Numbered from the stretch's first letter, positions 1 to 9,922 are shown. The stretch is DNA of 64,000 nucleotides from Acetobacter vaccinii (GCF_008365315.1 NZ_CP043506.1:929001-993000); one strand, 5' to 3'. Notes: a model not told the origin generated them from the letters alone. A program made the numbers and translations.

Positions 1-882
1 TTGCAGAATGTCGGAGGGAATACCCGTGGGGATCACAGGCTCGGCGTCCGACAGGTGATCAGCCGGTGCAATGTGGAAGTCGGAGGGCTGGGCGTTGACC
101 AGCACCGCAACCGCATGCTCCATCACCTCGCGCTGGGCCTGCACGTCCAGCAGGTGTGCCTGGGTCATGTAAAGCTGGTTTTGTGCACGGGCGACATCAA
201 TGCCCGTGGCGTTCTGGTTTTTCAGCCGTGTCTGCGTCACATCCAGCGCCTGCTGGTAGTAATGGAGCGATTGCGTGTAAATGGCGCTCTGGGCGTCCAA
301 CCCCCGCAGGCCGAAGTAATCTGTCGCCAACTCAGCCTGTAGGCTCAGGCGGGCAGCCGCATACTGGGCTGCCTGCTCCTGTGCAAAGTATTTCTGTGTC
401 CGCACCTTGTTACGGATGGAGGACCAGATGTCAGGCTCCCAGCTTGCCAGACCCGAGTAATACTCATCCGTTGCCGTGATCGCCCCTTTGTAGCGGAACA
501 GCCTGTCGGCAGAGCTTTTGTTGTCGCTGGCCCCAAACGCCAGCCCGACATGGGGCAGCAGGGCAGAGCGCGCCTGCATGACAGCCGCGCGGGACTGGGT
601 AAAGCGCTCCGCCGCCGCCTGCAGGTCGGCATTGTTGGCCGTCGCCTGTTCCTCCAACTGGTTCAGGGTCGGGTCACCAAAGAGCGTCCACCAGTCGGCA
701 TGCAGCGCAATGGTTGTGGGGGCTGCCTCGCGGAACAGACCCTGACCATGCCAGGTGGCAGGCACCACATACTGCGGCGGCTGATACCCCGGTGCCAGAT
801 CACAGGCACTCAGCGCCGTCAGGGCCAGCAGGACGGGAGCCGCCTTCCACCGCGACAGTTTTTTGAGGGTGGGGTGGGTCAT
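1..882 (-). CDS. Outer-membrane efflux lipoprotein, NodT/OprM family (partial, 3' end outside window)
   Basis: This is the outer-membrane channel of a tripartite RND pump. 294 codons are visible from the ATG at 882 to the window edge with no stop, so the C-terminal half is missing. The N-terminus is a lipoprotein signal with a hydrophobic stretch and a lipobox Leu-Ser-Ala-Cys (Cys27), followed by an outer-membrane efflux protein (OEP) region with long Ala/Gln-rich helical stretches. Its ATG overlaps the TGA of the adaptor gene by 4 bp, so the two are translationally coupled. Family assignment comes from the lipobox, composition and position after the adaptor and permease genes; the substrate cannot be read from sequence. 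Confidence 0.88.
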   Translation of the reverse strand, partial: MTHPTLKKLSRWKAAPVLLALTALSACDLAPGYQPPQYVVPATWHGQGLFREAAPTTIALHADWWTLFGDPTLNQLEEQATANNADLQAAAERFTQSRAAVMQARSALLPHVGLAFGASDNKSSADRLFRYKGAITATDEYYSGLASWEPDIWSSIRNKVRTQKYFAQEQAAQYAAARLSLQAELATDYFGLRGLDAQSAIYTQSLHYYQQALDVTQTRLKNQNATGIDVARAQNQLYMTQAHLLDVQAQREVMEHAVAVLVNAQPSDFHIAPADHLSDAEPVIPTGIPSDILQ

Positions 883-2099
883 TCCTCCTCCTCCTCCTCG
901 TCATCACCGGCGGGGGTGCCGCCTTTTGCATGGGCTGTATCCAGATACCCTTTTTCAGGCTTTGTGGGCCGCACTGTCTGCCCGTCCAGCAGGTCGGCAG
1001 GCGGGTTGTTGATGATCCTATCCCCTGGGACCACACCAGCACTGACCTCGGTATAGGCATCGGCCATGCGGCCCACGGTAATGTTACGGTAGTGGGCGAC
1101 ATCATGCCCATCAACCACAGCCACCTGCATACCGTGTTCCTGAAACACCAATGCCCCTGTGGGCACAGTATAAACACCCTTGTCCGCCGGTGCTGTCAGA
1201 GTGACCGAGGCAAAGCTGCCGGGCCAGAGCTTCTGGTCAGCATTGTCAATGGAAAATTCGGTCACCACTGTGCGGGTATTGGGGTCAAACCCTTTAGCAA
1301 TGGTCAGAAACTTTGCAATAAACACCTTGTCAGGAAACTGCGGCACAACAACCCGCGCCACCAGCCCCGGCTTGAGGATGGAGGAAAATGTTTCCGGCAC
1401 AGACACAAACAGACGCATGGCATGCGTGTCAGCCACAGTAAACAGCTCGCTACTGGTGCCATTGGCGTTCATGTTGCCGCTGCCCGCACCCACGTAATCA
1501 CCGACGTTGATGTTACGAGAAATCACAACACCATCAAACGGCGCCTCAATAGTTTTGAACTGCACCTGTGCGCCAATCTGATCCACCTTGTGCTGGGCCG
1601 CTTCCAGCTCTGCGTGGGAGGATTTTTCATTCGCGTTCTGCACCGACACAGACTGCCCGGACACCGCCTGCGACTGCCCCATGGACCGCCAGCGTGTGGC
1701 GGTAATGGAGGCCAGACCATATTTGGCCTGCGCCACCTTAAGGTCTGCCTGTGCCTGAGCATACTCTGCGTCCAGCCTTGGGGTTTTCAGCTCTGCCAGA
1801 ACATCACCCTTTTTGACCTGCGCGCCGTAATCCCGGTACCACATTTTAACGTAGCCCGATGCCTGGGCATAAATCGGGGCTTCGTACCAGGCACTGATCG
1901 TGCCTGGTAGCGTCATGGACAGGGTGTCGGGCGCAGGCTTGGGCTGCACGACCGCCACATCAGGCACGGCGGCATAGCTGGCCGTTTCCTGAATATGCAC
2001 GGCGTTGCGTGCGCGTTGGACCAGCAGGTAGCCAATATCAGCCACCATGACCGTAACAACCAGAATAACGAAGATTCTGCCTTTGCGAGAGAAGGACAT
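879..2099 (-). CDS. RND efflux periplasmic adaptor (HlyD/AcrA family)
   Basis: 406 aa membrane-fusion protein linking the inner-membrane permease to the outer-membrane channel. It has one N-terminal membrane anchor (about residues 8-28), a biotinyl/lipoyl-like half with 'APIYAQASGYV', an alpha-hairpin (about 105-175), the second lipoyl half with 'IEAPFDGVV', and a beta-barrel. The start codon overlaps the stop of the upstream permease by one base (TGATG). The C-terminus ends in an unusual acidic tail, Asp-Asp followed by six Glu, encoded by a GAG/GAA run that reaches the start codon of the next gene. Family is clear; substrate unknown. Confidence 0.93.
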   Translation of the reverse strand: MSFSRKGRIFVILVVTVMVADIGYLLVQRARNAVHIQETASYAAVPDVAVVQPKPAPDTLSMTLPGTISAWYEAPIYAQASGYVKMWYRDYGAQVKKGDVLAELKTPRLDAEYAQAQADLKVAQAKYGLASITATRWRSMGQSQAVSGQSVSVQNANEKSSHAELEAAQHKVDQIGAQVQFKTIEAPFDGVVISRNINVGDYVGAGSGNMNANGTSSELFTVADTHAMRLFVSVPETFSSILKPGLVARVVVPQFPDKVFIAKFLTIAKGFDPNTRTVVTEFSIDNADQKLWPGSFASVTLTAPADKGVYTVPTGALVFQEHGMQVAVVDGHDVAHYRNITVGRMADAYTEVSAGVVPGDRIINNPPADLLDGQTVRPTKPEKGYLDTAHAKGGTPAGDDEEEEEE

Positions 2100-5000
2100 C
2101 AGACAGCCTCCTGCCGGGTTGCGTCACCCTTGGGGGATGCGTGTTCCGGGCGATGATGAAAAATAGCGTAAACACAAGGGACAAACAGCAAGGTAGAAAC
2201 CGTGGCCACGATAAGACCCCCGATAACAGCCTTACCCAGCGGTGCATTTTGCGAATTGCTGATAGCCATGGGTACCATGCCAATAACCATGGCCGATGCT
2301 GTCATGATAACGGGGCGGATACGACCAAACCCGGCCTCGACCGCGGCCGCTATGGCACTGCCATGCACCGCAAACCGCTCCTTGGCAAAAGCAACAATCA
2401 GGATCGAGTTTGCCGTCGCTGTGCCCATGCACATGATAGCCCCTGTCAGCGCAGGCACGGACAGCCGCGTCTGGGTCAGGAACAGGCTCCAGGCAATGCC
2501 CGCCAGCGCACCCGGCAGGGCCGAGACAATAATGAACGGGTCCACCCAGGACTGAAAGTTGATGACGATAAGCATGTAAATCAGAAGGATCGAGACAGCC
2601 AGACCGACCACAAGCTCCACATAGGCACCATGCATGGTGGTTGCCTGCCCACGAATATCCACCACAGCGCCGCGTGGCACATCGGCGCTGGTCGCCGCCA
2701 CAACCCCATTCACTTTCGACAGCACAGAGCCAAGGTCGGAATATTCTGTCGATACGTAAACATCAATTTCAGGCATGGAGTTGTAATGAGAAACCTCACC
2801 CGGTGTGCCTGTAGGTATAACCGAGCTGATGCTGCCCAGAAGCTGCATATCCTTGCCATTGGGGTCGTTATCACCCTTGTCGACAGGGATGGTCAGCAGA
2901 TTGTTGTAGTGGGTGAGCTGATCCTGCGAGACATAGACGTTCAGCGGGAAAGTAATCCCCGTTTTGGGATCCAGCCAGTACTGGGGGTCCACTGTCTGAC
3001 TGCCTGACAGGGTCATGAGTTCGTTATTGGCAATATCACCTTCCGTCATGCCAGTTGCCTGGCTGAATGTGCGGTTGCCCTGCACAAACAAGGTCGGGGT
3101 TTCCATGGTCTGCTGGATCACGGTATCCACCGCACCGGGGATGGTGCGCAGGCGGTTGACCAGCTTGCGCGCATACTCGTAGTTGGCGCGGATATCGGGG
3201 CCGGAAATCTGCACGTCAATCGGCGCGGGTGAGCCAAAGTTGAGGATTTTTTCTGTCAGGTCAGCAGGCTGGAAGGTAAAAACCGTGCCGGGGAAAGCCG
3301 CCGACAGATCACGCCGCAGGATGGCGCGATAATCCCACACAGGCGACATGTCATCCTTGAGCGAGATGGTCAGGTCGCAGTCCTGCGTGCCAACGGTCGG
3401 GGTGGGGATAAAAGCCTGGTTATGCGGCCCTTCGGGCAGGCCACAGTTGTTGATAATGCCCTCTACTTTACCATGCAGGATATTTTCTATCCGGTCATCA
3501 ACCAGAGTGACAATACGGCCTGTGGTTTCAATACGGGTGCCCAGAGGCGCGCGCATGTGCATCTGCAACATGCCCGATTTCACCTCGGGGAAGAAATCCT
3601 GCCCGGTAAAGGCGAACAAGCCCAGAGACAGCAGGGACAGACCCAGAAAGACGGTTGCAAAGCGCCGCCGGTTATTGACCAGTTTTTCCAGAAGCTGGCC
3701 GTAGTTCTTACGGAAAATGTGAAAGCCGTGCTCAAAGCGGTTCTGAAAGCGGCCAAAAACACCTTTGGGCAGCGCCTGATGTTCGTCCCCATGCTGACCG
3801 GGGTGGACCTGCCCTGCGAGCAGATACTTGGCCATGGTCGGCACCAGCGTGCGTGACAGAATGAACGAAGCCAGCATGGCAAACACAATGGCTTCCGCCA
3901 TGGGCATAAACAGCCAGCCAGCAACACCACTCAGCCTGAAAAGAGGTGTCCACACCACGCAGATGCACAAGGTTGAGACAAATGTTGGAATAACAATCTG
4001 GTTTGCCGCATCAATAATAGCGGTTTCCAGGTCTTTACCCATTTCAAGGTGGGCGTCGATATTTTCGATCATCACCGTGGCATCATCGACCAGAATACCA
4101 ACAGCCAGCGCCAACCCCCCCAATGTCATGACATTGATGGTCTGACCCGACAGCAGCAGGCAGATAATGGCGGAGAGAATGCACAGGGGAATGGAGGTGG
4201 CAATAATAACCGTGGCCCGCCATGAGCCAAGGAACAGCAGCACGACAAGGCCTGTCAGGGCGGCGGCTGTCACCATTTCACGCACAACGTCGGTAATGGC
4301 ATCTTTCACGAAAATGGAGGCGTCACTCAGGATGGAAATATGCACATCAGGCGGCACAAGCTGCTGGATACGCGGCAGCAGTTCCTTGGTGCGTGCAACA
4401 ACATCGAGTGTTGAAGCATCACCACTTTTCATCACCACCACTTCCACACCCTGGCGGCCCTTGACCACGACAAGGTTGGTTTGCGGGTGGCCACCACGGT
4501 ACACATTGGCCACGTCGTGCACATAAATGACCGAGTTACCAACACGTTTAACAGGGATATCCCCCAGCTCCTTCATGGAGCGTGGTGTTGCGTTGGTCTG
4601 CACCATCCAGTCAGTGCGGTCTATTTTCTGATCGCCTGCAGGCAGCACGATGTTCTGCTTGCGCAGGGCATTCTGCACGTCCATGGCAGACAGGTGGTGG
4701 GCCTGAAGCTGCTTCTGGTTCAATGCCACCATGATAAAGCTGTCCATGCCCCCATACGGGTGGGGCAGCACAGACCCCGGCACCGTTACCAGAATGGGGC
4801 GGATGCGGGTCATGGCAATTTTGTAAAGGTCAGACGGTGTCTGCTTGTCTGACGTAATCTGCAACGAGAGAACCGGGACGGACGATGCATCCAGCCGCAT
4901 GACCATGGGGGCTGGAATATTGTCCGGCAACTGCTTGATAACGGTCTGGGAAATAGCTGTGACTTCGGCCTCAGCCTCACCAATATCCGTTCCGGGCTGG

Positions 5001-5290
5001 AAGTAGATATTGACGATACTGCGGCCGTAGTAGGAGCTGCTTTCCATATGCTCGATCCCCTCCACAGTGGAGGTGACGGCAAGCTCATAGTTATAGGTGA
5101 TTCGTCCGGCTACTTCCTCCGGCAGCATGCCACCGTATGTCCAGACAACGGACACGACGGGTATCTTGATGTTAGGAAATACGTCGGTTGGCGCGCGCAG
5201 TACTGAAAACACGCCAAACACGAGGATAAGCAGTGAAAGGACCACAAAGGTGTAAGGCCGTTTCAGCGCGGTTATGACAATTGCATTCAT
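2099..5290 (-). CDS. RND efflux permease (AcrB/HAE-like)
   Basis: 1063 aa inner-membrane proton-driven transporter, the usual length for the AcrB/AcrD/AcrF superfamily. It shows an N-terminal membrane helix after 'ALKRPYTFVVLSLLI', a first porter domain, the TM2-6 block, the motif 'GILVDDATVMIENI' around residue 400 that carries the paired Asp of the proton relay, and a second internally repeated half. It is the first gene of a permease-adaptor-outer membrane factor operon (order reversed from acrAB). No dedicated regulator flanks it. The ATG at 5290 follows an AT-rich leader. The N-terminal half resembles clade members annotated as multidrug pumps; specificity is not deducible. Confidence 0.94.
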   Translation of the reverse strand: MNAIVITALKRPYTFVVLSLLILVFGVFSVLRAPTDVFPNIKIPVVSVVWTYGGMLPEEVAGRITYNYELAVTSTVEGIEHMESSSYYGRSIVNIYFQPGTDIGEAEAEVTAISQTVIKQLPDNIPAPMVMRLDASSVPVLSLQITSDKQTPSDLYKIAMTRIRPILVTVPGSVLPHPYGGMDSFIMVALNQKQLQAHHLSAMDVQNALRKQNIVLPAGDQKIDRTDWMVQTNATPRSMKELGDIPVKRVGNSVIYVHDVANVYRGGHPQTNLVVVKGRQGVEVVVMKSGDASTLDVVARTKELLPRIQQLVPPDVHISILSDASIFVKDAITDVVREMVTAAALTGLVVLLFLGSWRATVIIATSIPLCILSAIICLLLSGQTINVMTLGGLALAVGILVDDATVMIENIDAHLEMGKDLETAIIDAANQIVIPTFVSTLCICVVWTPLFRLSGVAGWLFMPMAEAIVFAMLASFILSRTLVPTMAKYLLAGQVHPGQHGDEHQALPKGVFGRFQNRFEHGFHIFRKNYGQLLEKLVNNRRRFATVFLGLSLLSLGLFAFTGQDFFPEVKSGMLQMHMRAPLGTRIETTGRIVTLVDDRIENILHGKVEGIINNCGLPEGPHNQAFIPTPTVGTQDCDLTISLKDDMSPVWDYRAILRRDLSAAFPGTVFTFQPADLTEKILNFGSPAPIDVQISGPDIRANYEYARKLVNRLRTIPGAVDTVIQQTMETPTLFVQGNRTFSQATGMTEGDIANNELMTLSGSQTVDPQYWLDPKTGITFPLNVYVSQDQLTHYNNLLTIPVDKGDNDPNGKDMQLLGSISSVIPTGTPGEVSHYNSMPEIDVYVSTEYSDLGSVLSKVNGVVAATSADVPRGAVVDIRGQATTMHGAYVELVVGLAVSILLIYMLIVINFQSWVDPFIIVSALPGALAGIAWSLFLTQTRLSVPALTGAIMCMGTATANSILIVAFAKERFAVHGSAIAAAVEAGFGRIRPVIMTASAMVIGMVPMAISNSQNAPLGKAVIGGLIVATVSTLLFVPCVYAIFHHRPEHASPKGDATRQEAV

Positions 5291-5808
5291 GCCTTCCCAA
5301 TTCTCTACAGGTCGTGGTCGGGATCAGCCTCAGAGATACGGGTTATTTCATTCAAAAATCTGTTAGATAAATTTTTAATGATATAAAAATTAAATTAATA
5401 ACCAGATGCGGAACACCTGTCCCTTGCGAAAAATCACTACAGACCCGACCTTATTTTCCGCATAAGTCTTTGCTGTACAAACAAACTCTCACCCAGACAC
5501 AACACATGCCCCCTGCGCGGCAAGCGCTGGACAAGAGCATTGATACAGTTGGTCGGACTGTGTAAGGCTTAAGCAGCGTAAGAGGGGATAACGCAGGGCA
5601 GGCACTTTCCCGCCCTCAAAATGAGACTCTTGGAGTGTTTCCTTATTTTTAAATGTTATTTTAGAAATTTGAGTCTGCACTATAAAAATTCAGACTCCAT
5701 GCCGTGCTCAAAAAATCTTTTTTGAGATGAAGTATTTTTTAGTTTTCATATTATTTCTGAATTTAACTTCCAGAACATATTTTTCAGAGCAAGATGATCC
5801 TGCAACAA
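5291..5808. other. AT-rich intergenic region upstream of the RND operon
   Basis: About 520 bases, clearly richer in A+T than the flanking genes. It must contain the promoter of the RND operon (minus strand). A 63-codon open frame on the minus strand (5489-5680) lacks a convincing ribosome site or protein-like composition and is not called. I see no regulator gene, tRNA or repeat here. Confidence 0.5.
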
Positions 5809-5886
5809 CAAAGAGCGCGGAAGGCTGGGCAATGCCCCTTCCACGCTCTTTGTTTTTCCAACTCTCCCTCTTAGGGAGAGGTTTTT
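5809..5886 (-). terminator. Double hairpin terminator after the acetoin operon
   Basis: Two inverted repeats lie close together. 5810-5851 pairs AAAGAGCGcGGAAGG with CCTTCCaCGCTCTTT; 5862-5880 pairs CTCTCCCT with AGGGAGAG. Each has a T-run on the plus-strand side, and the larger one is followed on the minus strand by GTTGTTG. They lie just past the stop of the reductase gene and probably end the minus-strand acetoin transcript. They could equally stop an unseen plus-strand transcript. Confidence 0.65.
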
Positions 5887-5930
5887 ATCTCAAATCATAA
5901 GGCAATGGTTGATAACCGCCGCCCTCATCC

Positions 5931-6710
5931 TTAACGATAAACAAGCCCGCCATCCGTAATAATGGACTGGCCAGTAATATAGTCGGAATCCCCTCTGGCC
6001 AGAAAAGAGACCAGAGCGGCAACATCTTCTGGTGTTTCCGGGCGACCAAGGGCTATGCCGTCAGCATATTTTTTATAGGTTGCCCCCAGCGGCACACCTG
6101 TCAGGTCGGAAAAACGACGATCAATTTCCACCCACATATCTGTGCCCACAATGCCAGGGCAATAAGCGTTTACAGTAATGCCATGGCTGGCATATTCCTT
6201 GGCCGCTGCCTGTGTCAGGCCACGCACGGCAAATTTTGTGGCGGAATACACACCAAGCATTGCAAACCCGTCATGCCCGGCAATGGACGACGCATTGATA
6301 ATCTTGCCCTTGCACCCAAGAGTCTTGAATTTTTCCGCCGCGACCTGAATCCCCCACAACACCCCTTGCAGGTTGATATGCAGGATACGGCTGACATCCT
6401 CAGGGCTGACATCGGCAATAGGGCCAACAAGGGCAATCCCTGCATTGTTGACCATGACATCAAACCTGCCGAGGGTTGCCGCCGTATGGTCAACCGCCGC
6501 CTGCACGTCATCCCGGTTGCCAACATCGGCCCGATATGTCGTTACCTTGCGGCCCAGCGCTTTGACCTCGCCCGCAACTTTTTCCATCCGTTCGACATTG
6601 ATATCGACAATGGCAATATCCGCGCCGTCCTGTGCCAGACGCAGGGCAATGCCCCGGCCAATACCCTGACCAGCACCTGTTACAAGTGCGACTTTTCCAG
6701 CTAAAGGCAT
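5931..6710 (-). CDS. budC: Acetoin/diacetyl reductase (meso-2,3-butanediol dehydrogenase type SDR)
   Basis: 259 aa classical short-chain dehydrogenase that interconverts diacetyl, acetoin and 2,3-butanediol with NAD(H). It shows the nucleotide-binding TGAGQGIG (residues 11-18), NNAG (88-91), the catalytic Ser at about 141-142, and Tyr155-x3-Lys159. The C-terminal segment '[19 protein letters not shown]' followed by '[18 protein letters not shown]' and '[10 protein letters not shown]' is typical of the BudC/acetoin reductase subgroup rather than FabG. It is the last gene of the acetoin operon, 59 bp after acoC. Stereospecificity cannot be assigned with certainty from sequence. Confidence 0.85.
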   Translation of the reverse strand: MPLAGKVALVTGAGQGIGRGIALRLAQDGADIAIVDINVERMEKVAGEVKALGRKVTTYRADVGNRDDVQAAVDHTAATLGRFDVMVNNAGIALVGPIADVSPEDVSRILHINLQGVLWGIQVAAEKFKTLGCKGKIINASSIAGHDGFAMLGVYSATKFAVRGLTQAAAKEYASHGITVNAYCPGIVGTDMWVEIDRRFSDLTGVPLGATYKKYADGIALGRPETPEDVAALVSFLARGDSDYITGQSIITDGGLVYR

Positions 6711-6769
6711 GGTTTTATTATCCTTTTTGCATCAGCCAGCATCTGGCCCTGAACGACGTTGATAGTCTG

Positions 6770-7897
6770 TTACTGACCAACGGCCTCGGCAAGGCGGGCG
6801 TTTACATCAGCACTTTTTTCCATCTGCGGCATATGGCCTGTCTGGGGCAGCAGGGTTACGCCGATATGGTCTGGCAGGTTCTGGGCGTCCTTGGGGCTCA
6901 GAATCTCATCATCCTCACCCCAGATCACATGTGCCGGGCCTGTAAAGCCTTCCAACACGCTGCGCAGGTTGTCCTTCTGGGCACCATGGTCAAAGCTGGC
7001 GCGGGCAATGGTGGTCAACCCGGCAACGGCCCCATCCAGACGCTTGAAGCGGATAATCCCTTCCACCATCTGGCGCGAAATCAGGCCCTTGTCATGCACC
7101 AGCATCTGCAACACTGGCTCCAGCGTCTTGCGCCGGTCAGCGGTAATAAAGCCGTCAATAAACGCCATGCTGACAGGCCCGCCCAGCCCTGCCGGGGCTA
7201 CCAGTGTCAGGGACGCAATCCGGTCGGGCACGGCCTTGGTCAGTTCCAGCGCAATGGCGGCCCCTAGTGAGTGAGCAGCCACATGCACCCGGCCAACCCC
7301 GAGCGTGTCCAGCAGTTCCCGCGTGATGGCAGCCAGAGTAGCGGGGGAGCCATCACCCACATCCTTGCTGGATTCACCATGACCGGGAAGGTCAAAGGCT
7401 ATGACGCGGGTTTTGTCAGCCAGTGCCCCCTGGTTCATCATCCAATTTGTCAGGTCACCGCCAAAGCCGTGAATGAACAGTAAGGGGTCACCTTCCTTAC
7501 CCGTAGCGCCCGTGTCCTGCACACGCAGGCTACGCGCGCCCACTTCGACCAGGTGGGGCTCTGCCTCGCTGCTGTCTTCTCCCGCCTGCGTTTCTGCCGC
7601 GCTGTCCTGAAAACTGGCGATAAAACTGTCAATATCCGTCTCGGGCACGCTTTCTTCGGCCAGAACACCGATCAGCGCGCCTACGGGCAGTGTTTCACCC
7701 GCTGGGGCCAGTTGCCGGCGCAGGGTGCCTGCGGCGGGGCTTTCATACACATTGGTGATTTTTGTGGTTTCAATCTCGGCCAGTTCCTGCCCTTGCGAGA
7801 CCGCCTGCCCCGGTTGTGCCAGCCACCCGGCCAGCTTGCCTTCGGTCATGGCCAGACCGAATTTCGGCATGGTGATGGGGGTAATCGTGCCAGACAT
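6770..7897 (-). CDS. acoC: Acetoin dehydrogenase E2 component (dihydrolipoamide acetyltransferase)
   Basis: 375 aa. Residues 1-80 form a lipoyl domain with 'EIETTK' carrying the lipoylated Lys46. A short linker (about 85-115) leads to an alpha/beta-hydrolase domain (about 135-375) with the oxyanion motif HGFGG (143-147), nucleophile Ser210 in 'AHSLG', acid Asp near 330 and His355. This fusion is the hallmark of AcoC from the acetoin cleavage system, as opposed to the CAT-type E2 of pyruvate dehydrogenase. The reaction transfers the acetyl group from E1 to CoA. It sits 3 bp after acoB. The peripheral-subunit E3-binding domain of typical E2 proteins is absent, as expected for AcoC. Confidence 0.93.
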   Translation of the reverse strand: MSGTITPITMPKFGLAMTEGKLAGWLAQPGQAVSQGQELAEIETTKITNVYESPAAGTLRRQLAPAGETLPVGALIGVLAEESVPETDIDSFIASFQDSAAETQAGEDSSEAEPHLVEVGARSLRVQDTGATGKEGDPLLFIHGFGGDLTNWMMNQGALADKTRVIAFDLPGHGESSKDVGDGSPATLAAITRELLDTLGVGRVHVAAHSLGAAIALELTKAVPDRIASLTLVAPAGLGGPVSMAFIDGFITADRRKTLEPVLQMLVHDKGLISRQMVEGIIRFKRLDGAVAGLTTIARASFDHGAQKDNLRSVLEGFTGPAHVIWGEDDEILSPKDAQNLPDHIGVTLLPQTGHMPQMEKSADVNARLAEAVGQ

Positions 7898-7900
7898 TCC

Positions 7901-8929
7901 TCAGGCCTCCTGCTTTGCTTTGTAACCCATAACCGAACGGACCGCGGCTTCAATCTTGGCGGCGTCGGGCATGTAGAGCTGTTCAAGATTGGTGGCAAAA
8001 GGCACCGGCGTGTGCGGCGGTGTTACGCGGAGGGTGGGGGCTTTGAGGGCATCAAACGCCTCCTCCGCCACAAGGGCTGCAATATCAGTGGCCATGTTGC
8101 AGCGTGGGCTGGATTCGTCCACCACCACAAGGCGGCCCGTTTCGGCCACGCAGTCTAGAATGGTGCCGCTGTCCAGCGGGGATGTCGTGCGCGGGTCGAT
8201 AACTGTGCAGGTAATACCGTCTTTTTCCAACCTGTCTGCCGCCTGATTGGCAAAGTTGACCATGCGGCCAAAGGCGACAATGGTGACATCATCCCCTTCA
8301 CGCGTCAGGTTCGCCTCACCAAACGGGATGGTATAGAGTTCGTCGGGGACTTCGTCCTCGTCATCATACATGACCTTGTTTTCAAGAAAGATCACAGGGT
8401 CATCATCCCGGATTGCCTCGACCAGCAGCCCCTTGGCCTCGTAGGCAGAGGACGGGATAACCACCTTCAGGCCCGGAATATGGGTAAACAGCGGATACAG
8501 CGCCTGGCTATGCTGGGCCGCGGCTGAAAAACCTGCGCCATACATGGCCCGTATCACAAGCGGTGTGCGGGCCTTGCCGCCAAACATATAGCGGAACTTG
8601 GCAGCCTGGTTCATGATCTGGTCGAGACAACAGCCGACAAAATCAATAAACATCAGTTCGGCCACAGGGCGCAGTCCGGTTGCCGCCGCACCAGCAGCAG
8701 CCCCGATGTAGGAGGCCTCACTGATAGGGGTATCCAGCACCCGGTCTGGACCGAACTCCGTATAAAGCCCTTTGGTCACACCCAGCACGCCGCCCCAGGC
8801 ATCGGTTGTGCCGGAGCTGCCACCCTGACCGCCTGCAACGTCCTCACCCATCAGGATCACGCGCGGGTCGCGGCGCATTTCCTGGCGCAGGGCCTCGTTA
8901 ATGGCCTGACGGAAACTTTTCCTGGACAT
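7901..8929 (-). CDS. acoB: Acetoin dehydrogenase E1 component, beta subunit
   Basis: 342 aa transketolase-like subunit of thiamine-diphosphate-dependent acetoin:DCPIP oxidoreductase. It starts with 'AINEALRQEMRRDPRVILMGEDVAGG' (conserved in PDH/acetoin E1 beta), has the 'DTPISEASYIGAAAGAA' motif, the 'EAKGLLVEAIRDDDPVIFLE' segment and the C-terminal 'TVIDPRTTSPLD' region. It pairs with acoA, whose stop is 27 bp upstream. The alternative, a pyruvate dehydrogenase E1 beta, is disfavoured by the AcoC-type E2 next door and the AcoR-like regulator. Confidence 0.92.
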   Translation of the reverse strand: MSRKSFRQAINEALRQEMRRDPRVILMGEDVAGGQGGSSGTTDAWGGVLGVTKGLYTEFGPDRVLDTPISEASYIGAAAGAAATGLRPVAELMFIDFVGCCLDQIMNQAAKFRYMFGGKARTPLVIRAMYGAGFSAAAQHSQALYPLFTHIPGLKVVIPSSAYEAKGLLVEAIRDDDPVIFLENKVMYDDEDEVPDELYTIPFGEANLTREGDDVTIVAFGRMVNFANQAADRLEKDGITCTVIDPRTTSPLDSGTILDCVAETGRLVVVDESSPRCNMATDIAALVAEEAFDALKAPTLRVTPPHTPVPFATNLEQLYMPDAAKIEAAVRSVMGYKAKQEA

Positions 8930-8956
8930 ATTGCCTTACTCCCTTTGCCCGATCGG

Positions 8957-9922
8957 TCAGTATGTTACGTAAACATCAGCGTGCAGGTCCTCGGGCTCCG
9001 GTATGGGAGCAGCCTTGGCGCTCAGCACTGCGGCATCAATTTCCGCCCGTACACTTGTGTCGATGTCATCAAGATCAGCCTCTTCCAGCAGGCTGACTTC
9101 CGTCACCCGGTTGCGGAAAAGGTTCAGGCAGTCCTTGTCCCGGCGCAGGGCAGCAACTTCACCATTGGCACGGTAGGTCATGGCGTCGCCTTCAAAATGC
9201 CCGTACCAGCGGGCAAGATGCACATGCACCATGGCGGGACCCTTGCCAGAACGCGCATGGGCTATGGCCTCACCCGCTGTTTCATAGACCGAGAAAAAGT
9301 CCGTTCCGTCACACTCAAAATACGGCATGCCAAAACCCTTGGCCCGGTCTTTCTGTGTGCCCGCACAGGCGTAGGACGCACCCGTGGCCTCGCCATAGCC
9401 GTTGTCTTCAACCACAAAAACTGCGGGCAGTTTCCAAACAGTTGCCAGATTGAGGCTTTCGAGCGTGCTGCCTTCGTTTGAGGCACCATCACCAAAAAAA
9501 GCGACAGCGACGCCGTTATCTTTCAGCAGTTTATGCGACAGGGCAGCCCCGCAGATCAGCGGCGGCCCGCCCCCGACAATGCCATTGGCCCCCAGCATGC
9601 CCAGCGACAGGTCAGCAATATGCATGGACCCGCCCTTGCCACGGCAAACACCAGTACGCCGCCCATAGATTTCAGCCATCATGCCATCAACACCCACGCC
9701 CTTGGCAATGCAGTGACCGTGGCCGCGATGGGTGCTGGCAATGGTGTCGGTGTCGCTCAGATGGGCGCAGACACCCACGCCGGAGGCTTCCTCACCACAA
9801 TAAAGGTGGACAAATCCGGGTATTTCCCCGGTTGCGAATTCAACATGCAACCGTTCTTCAAAATCACGGATGGTACGCATGGCGCGATAGGAGCGCAAAA
9901 GGATGTCTCGTGCGATCTGCAT
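8957..9922 (-). CDS. acoA: Acetoin dehydrogenase E1 component, alpha subunit
   Basis: 321 aa subunit that binds thiamine diphosphate and cleaves acetoin to acetaldehyde and an acetyl unit. It contains 'GFVHLYCGEEASGVGVCAHL', 'THRGHGHCIAKG', 'GKGGSMHIAD', and the ThDP motif running from 'GDGASNEGS' to 'VEDN'. It is the first gene of the minus-strand operon acoA-acoB-acoC-reductase, transcribed divergently from the AcoR-like gene. No dihydrolipoamide dehydrogenase (E3) gene follows, so the complex probably borrows E3 from pyruvate or oxoglutarate dehydrogenase. Confidence 0.92.
   Translation of the reverse strand: MQIARDILLRSYRAMRTIRDFEERLHVEFATGEIPGFVHLYCGEEASGVGVCAHLSDTDTIASTHRGHGHCIAKGVGVDGMMAEIYGRRTGVCRGKGGSMHIADLSLGMLGANGIVGGGPPLICGAALSHKLLKDNGVAVAFFGDGASNEGSTLESLNLATVWKLPAVFVVEDNGYGEATGASYACAGTQKDRAKGFGMPYFECDGTDFFSVYETAGEAIAHARSGKGPAMVHVHLARWYGHFEGDAMTYRANGEVAALRRDKDCLNLFRNRVTEVSLLEEADLDDIDTSVRAEIDAAVLSAKAAPIPEPEDLHADVYVTY

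Noticed and set aside
5489..5680. 63-codon open frame in the spacer upstream of the RND operon
   Set aside because: No ribosome site or protein-like composition; probably chance in AT-rich DNA.
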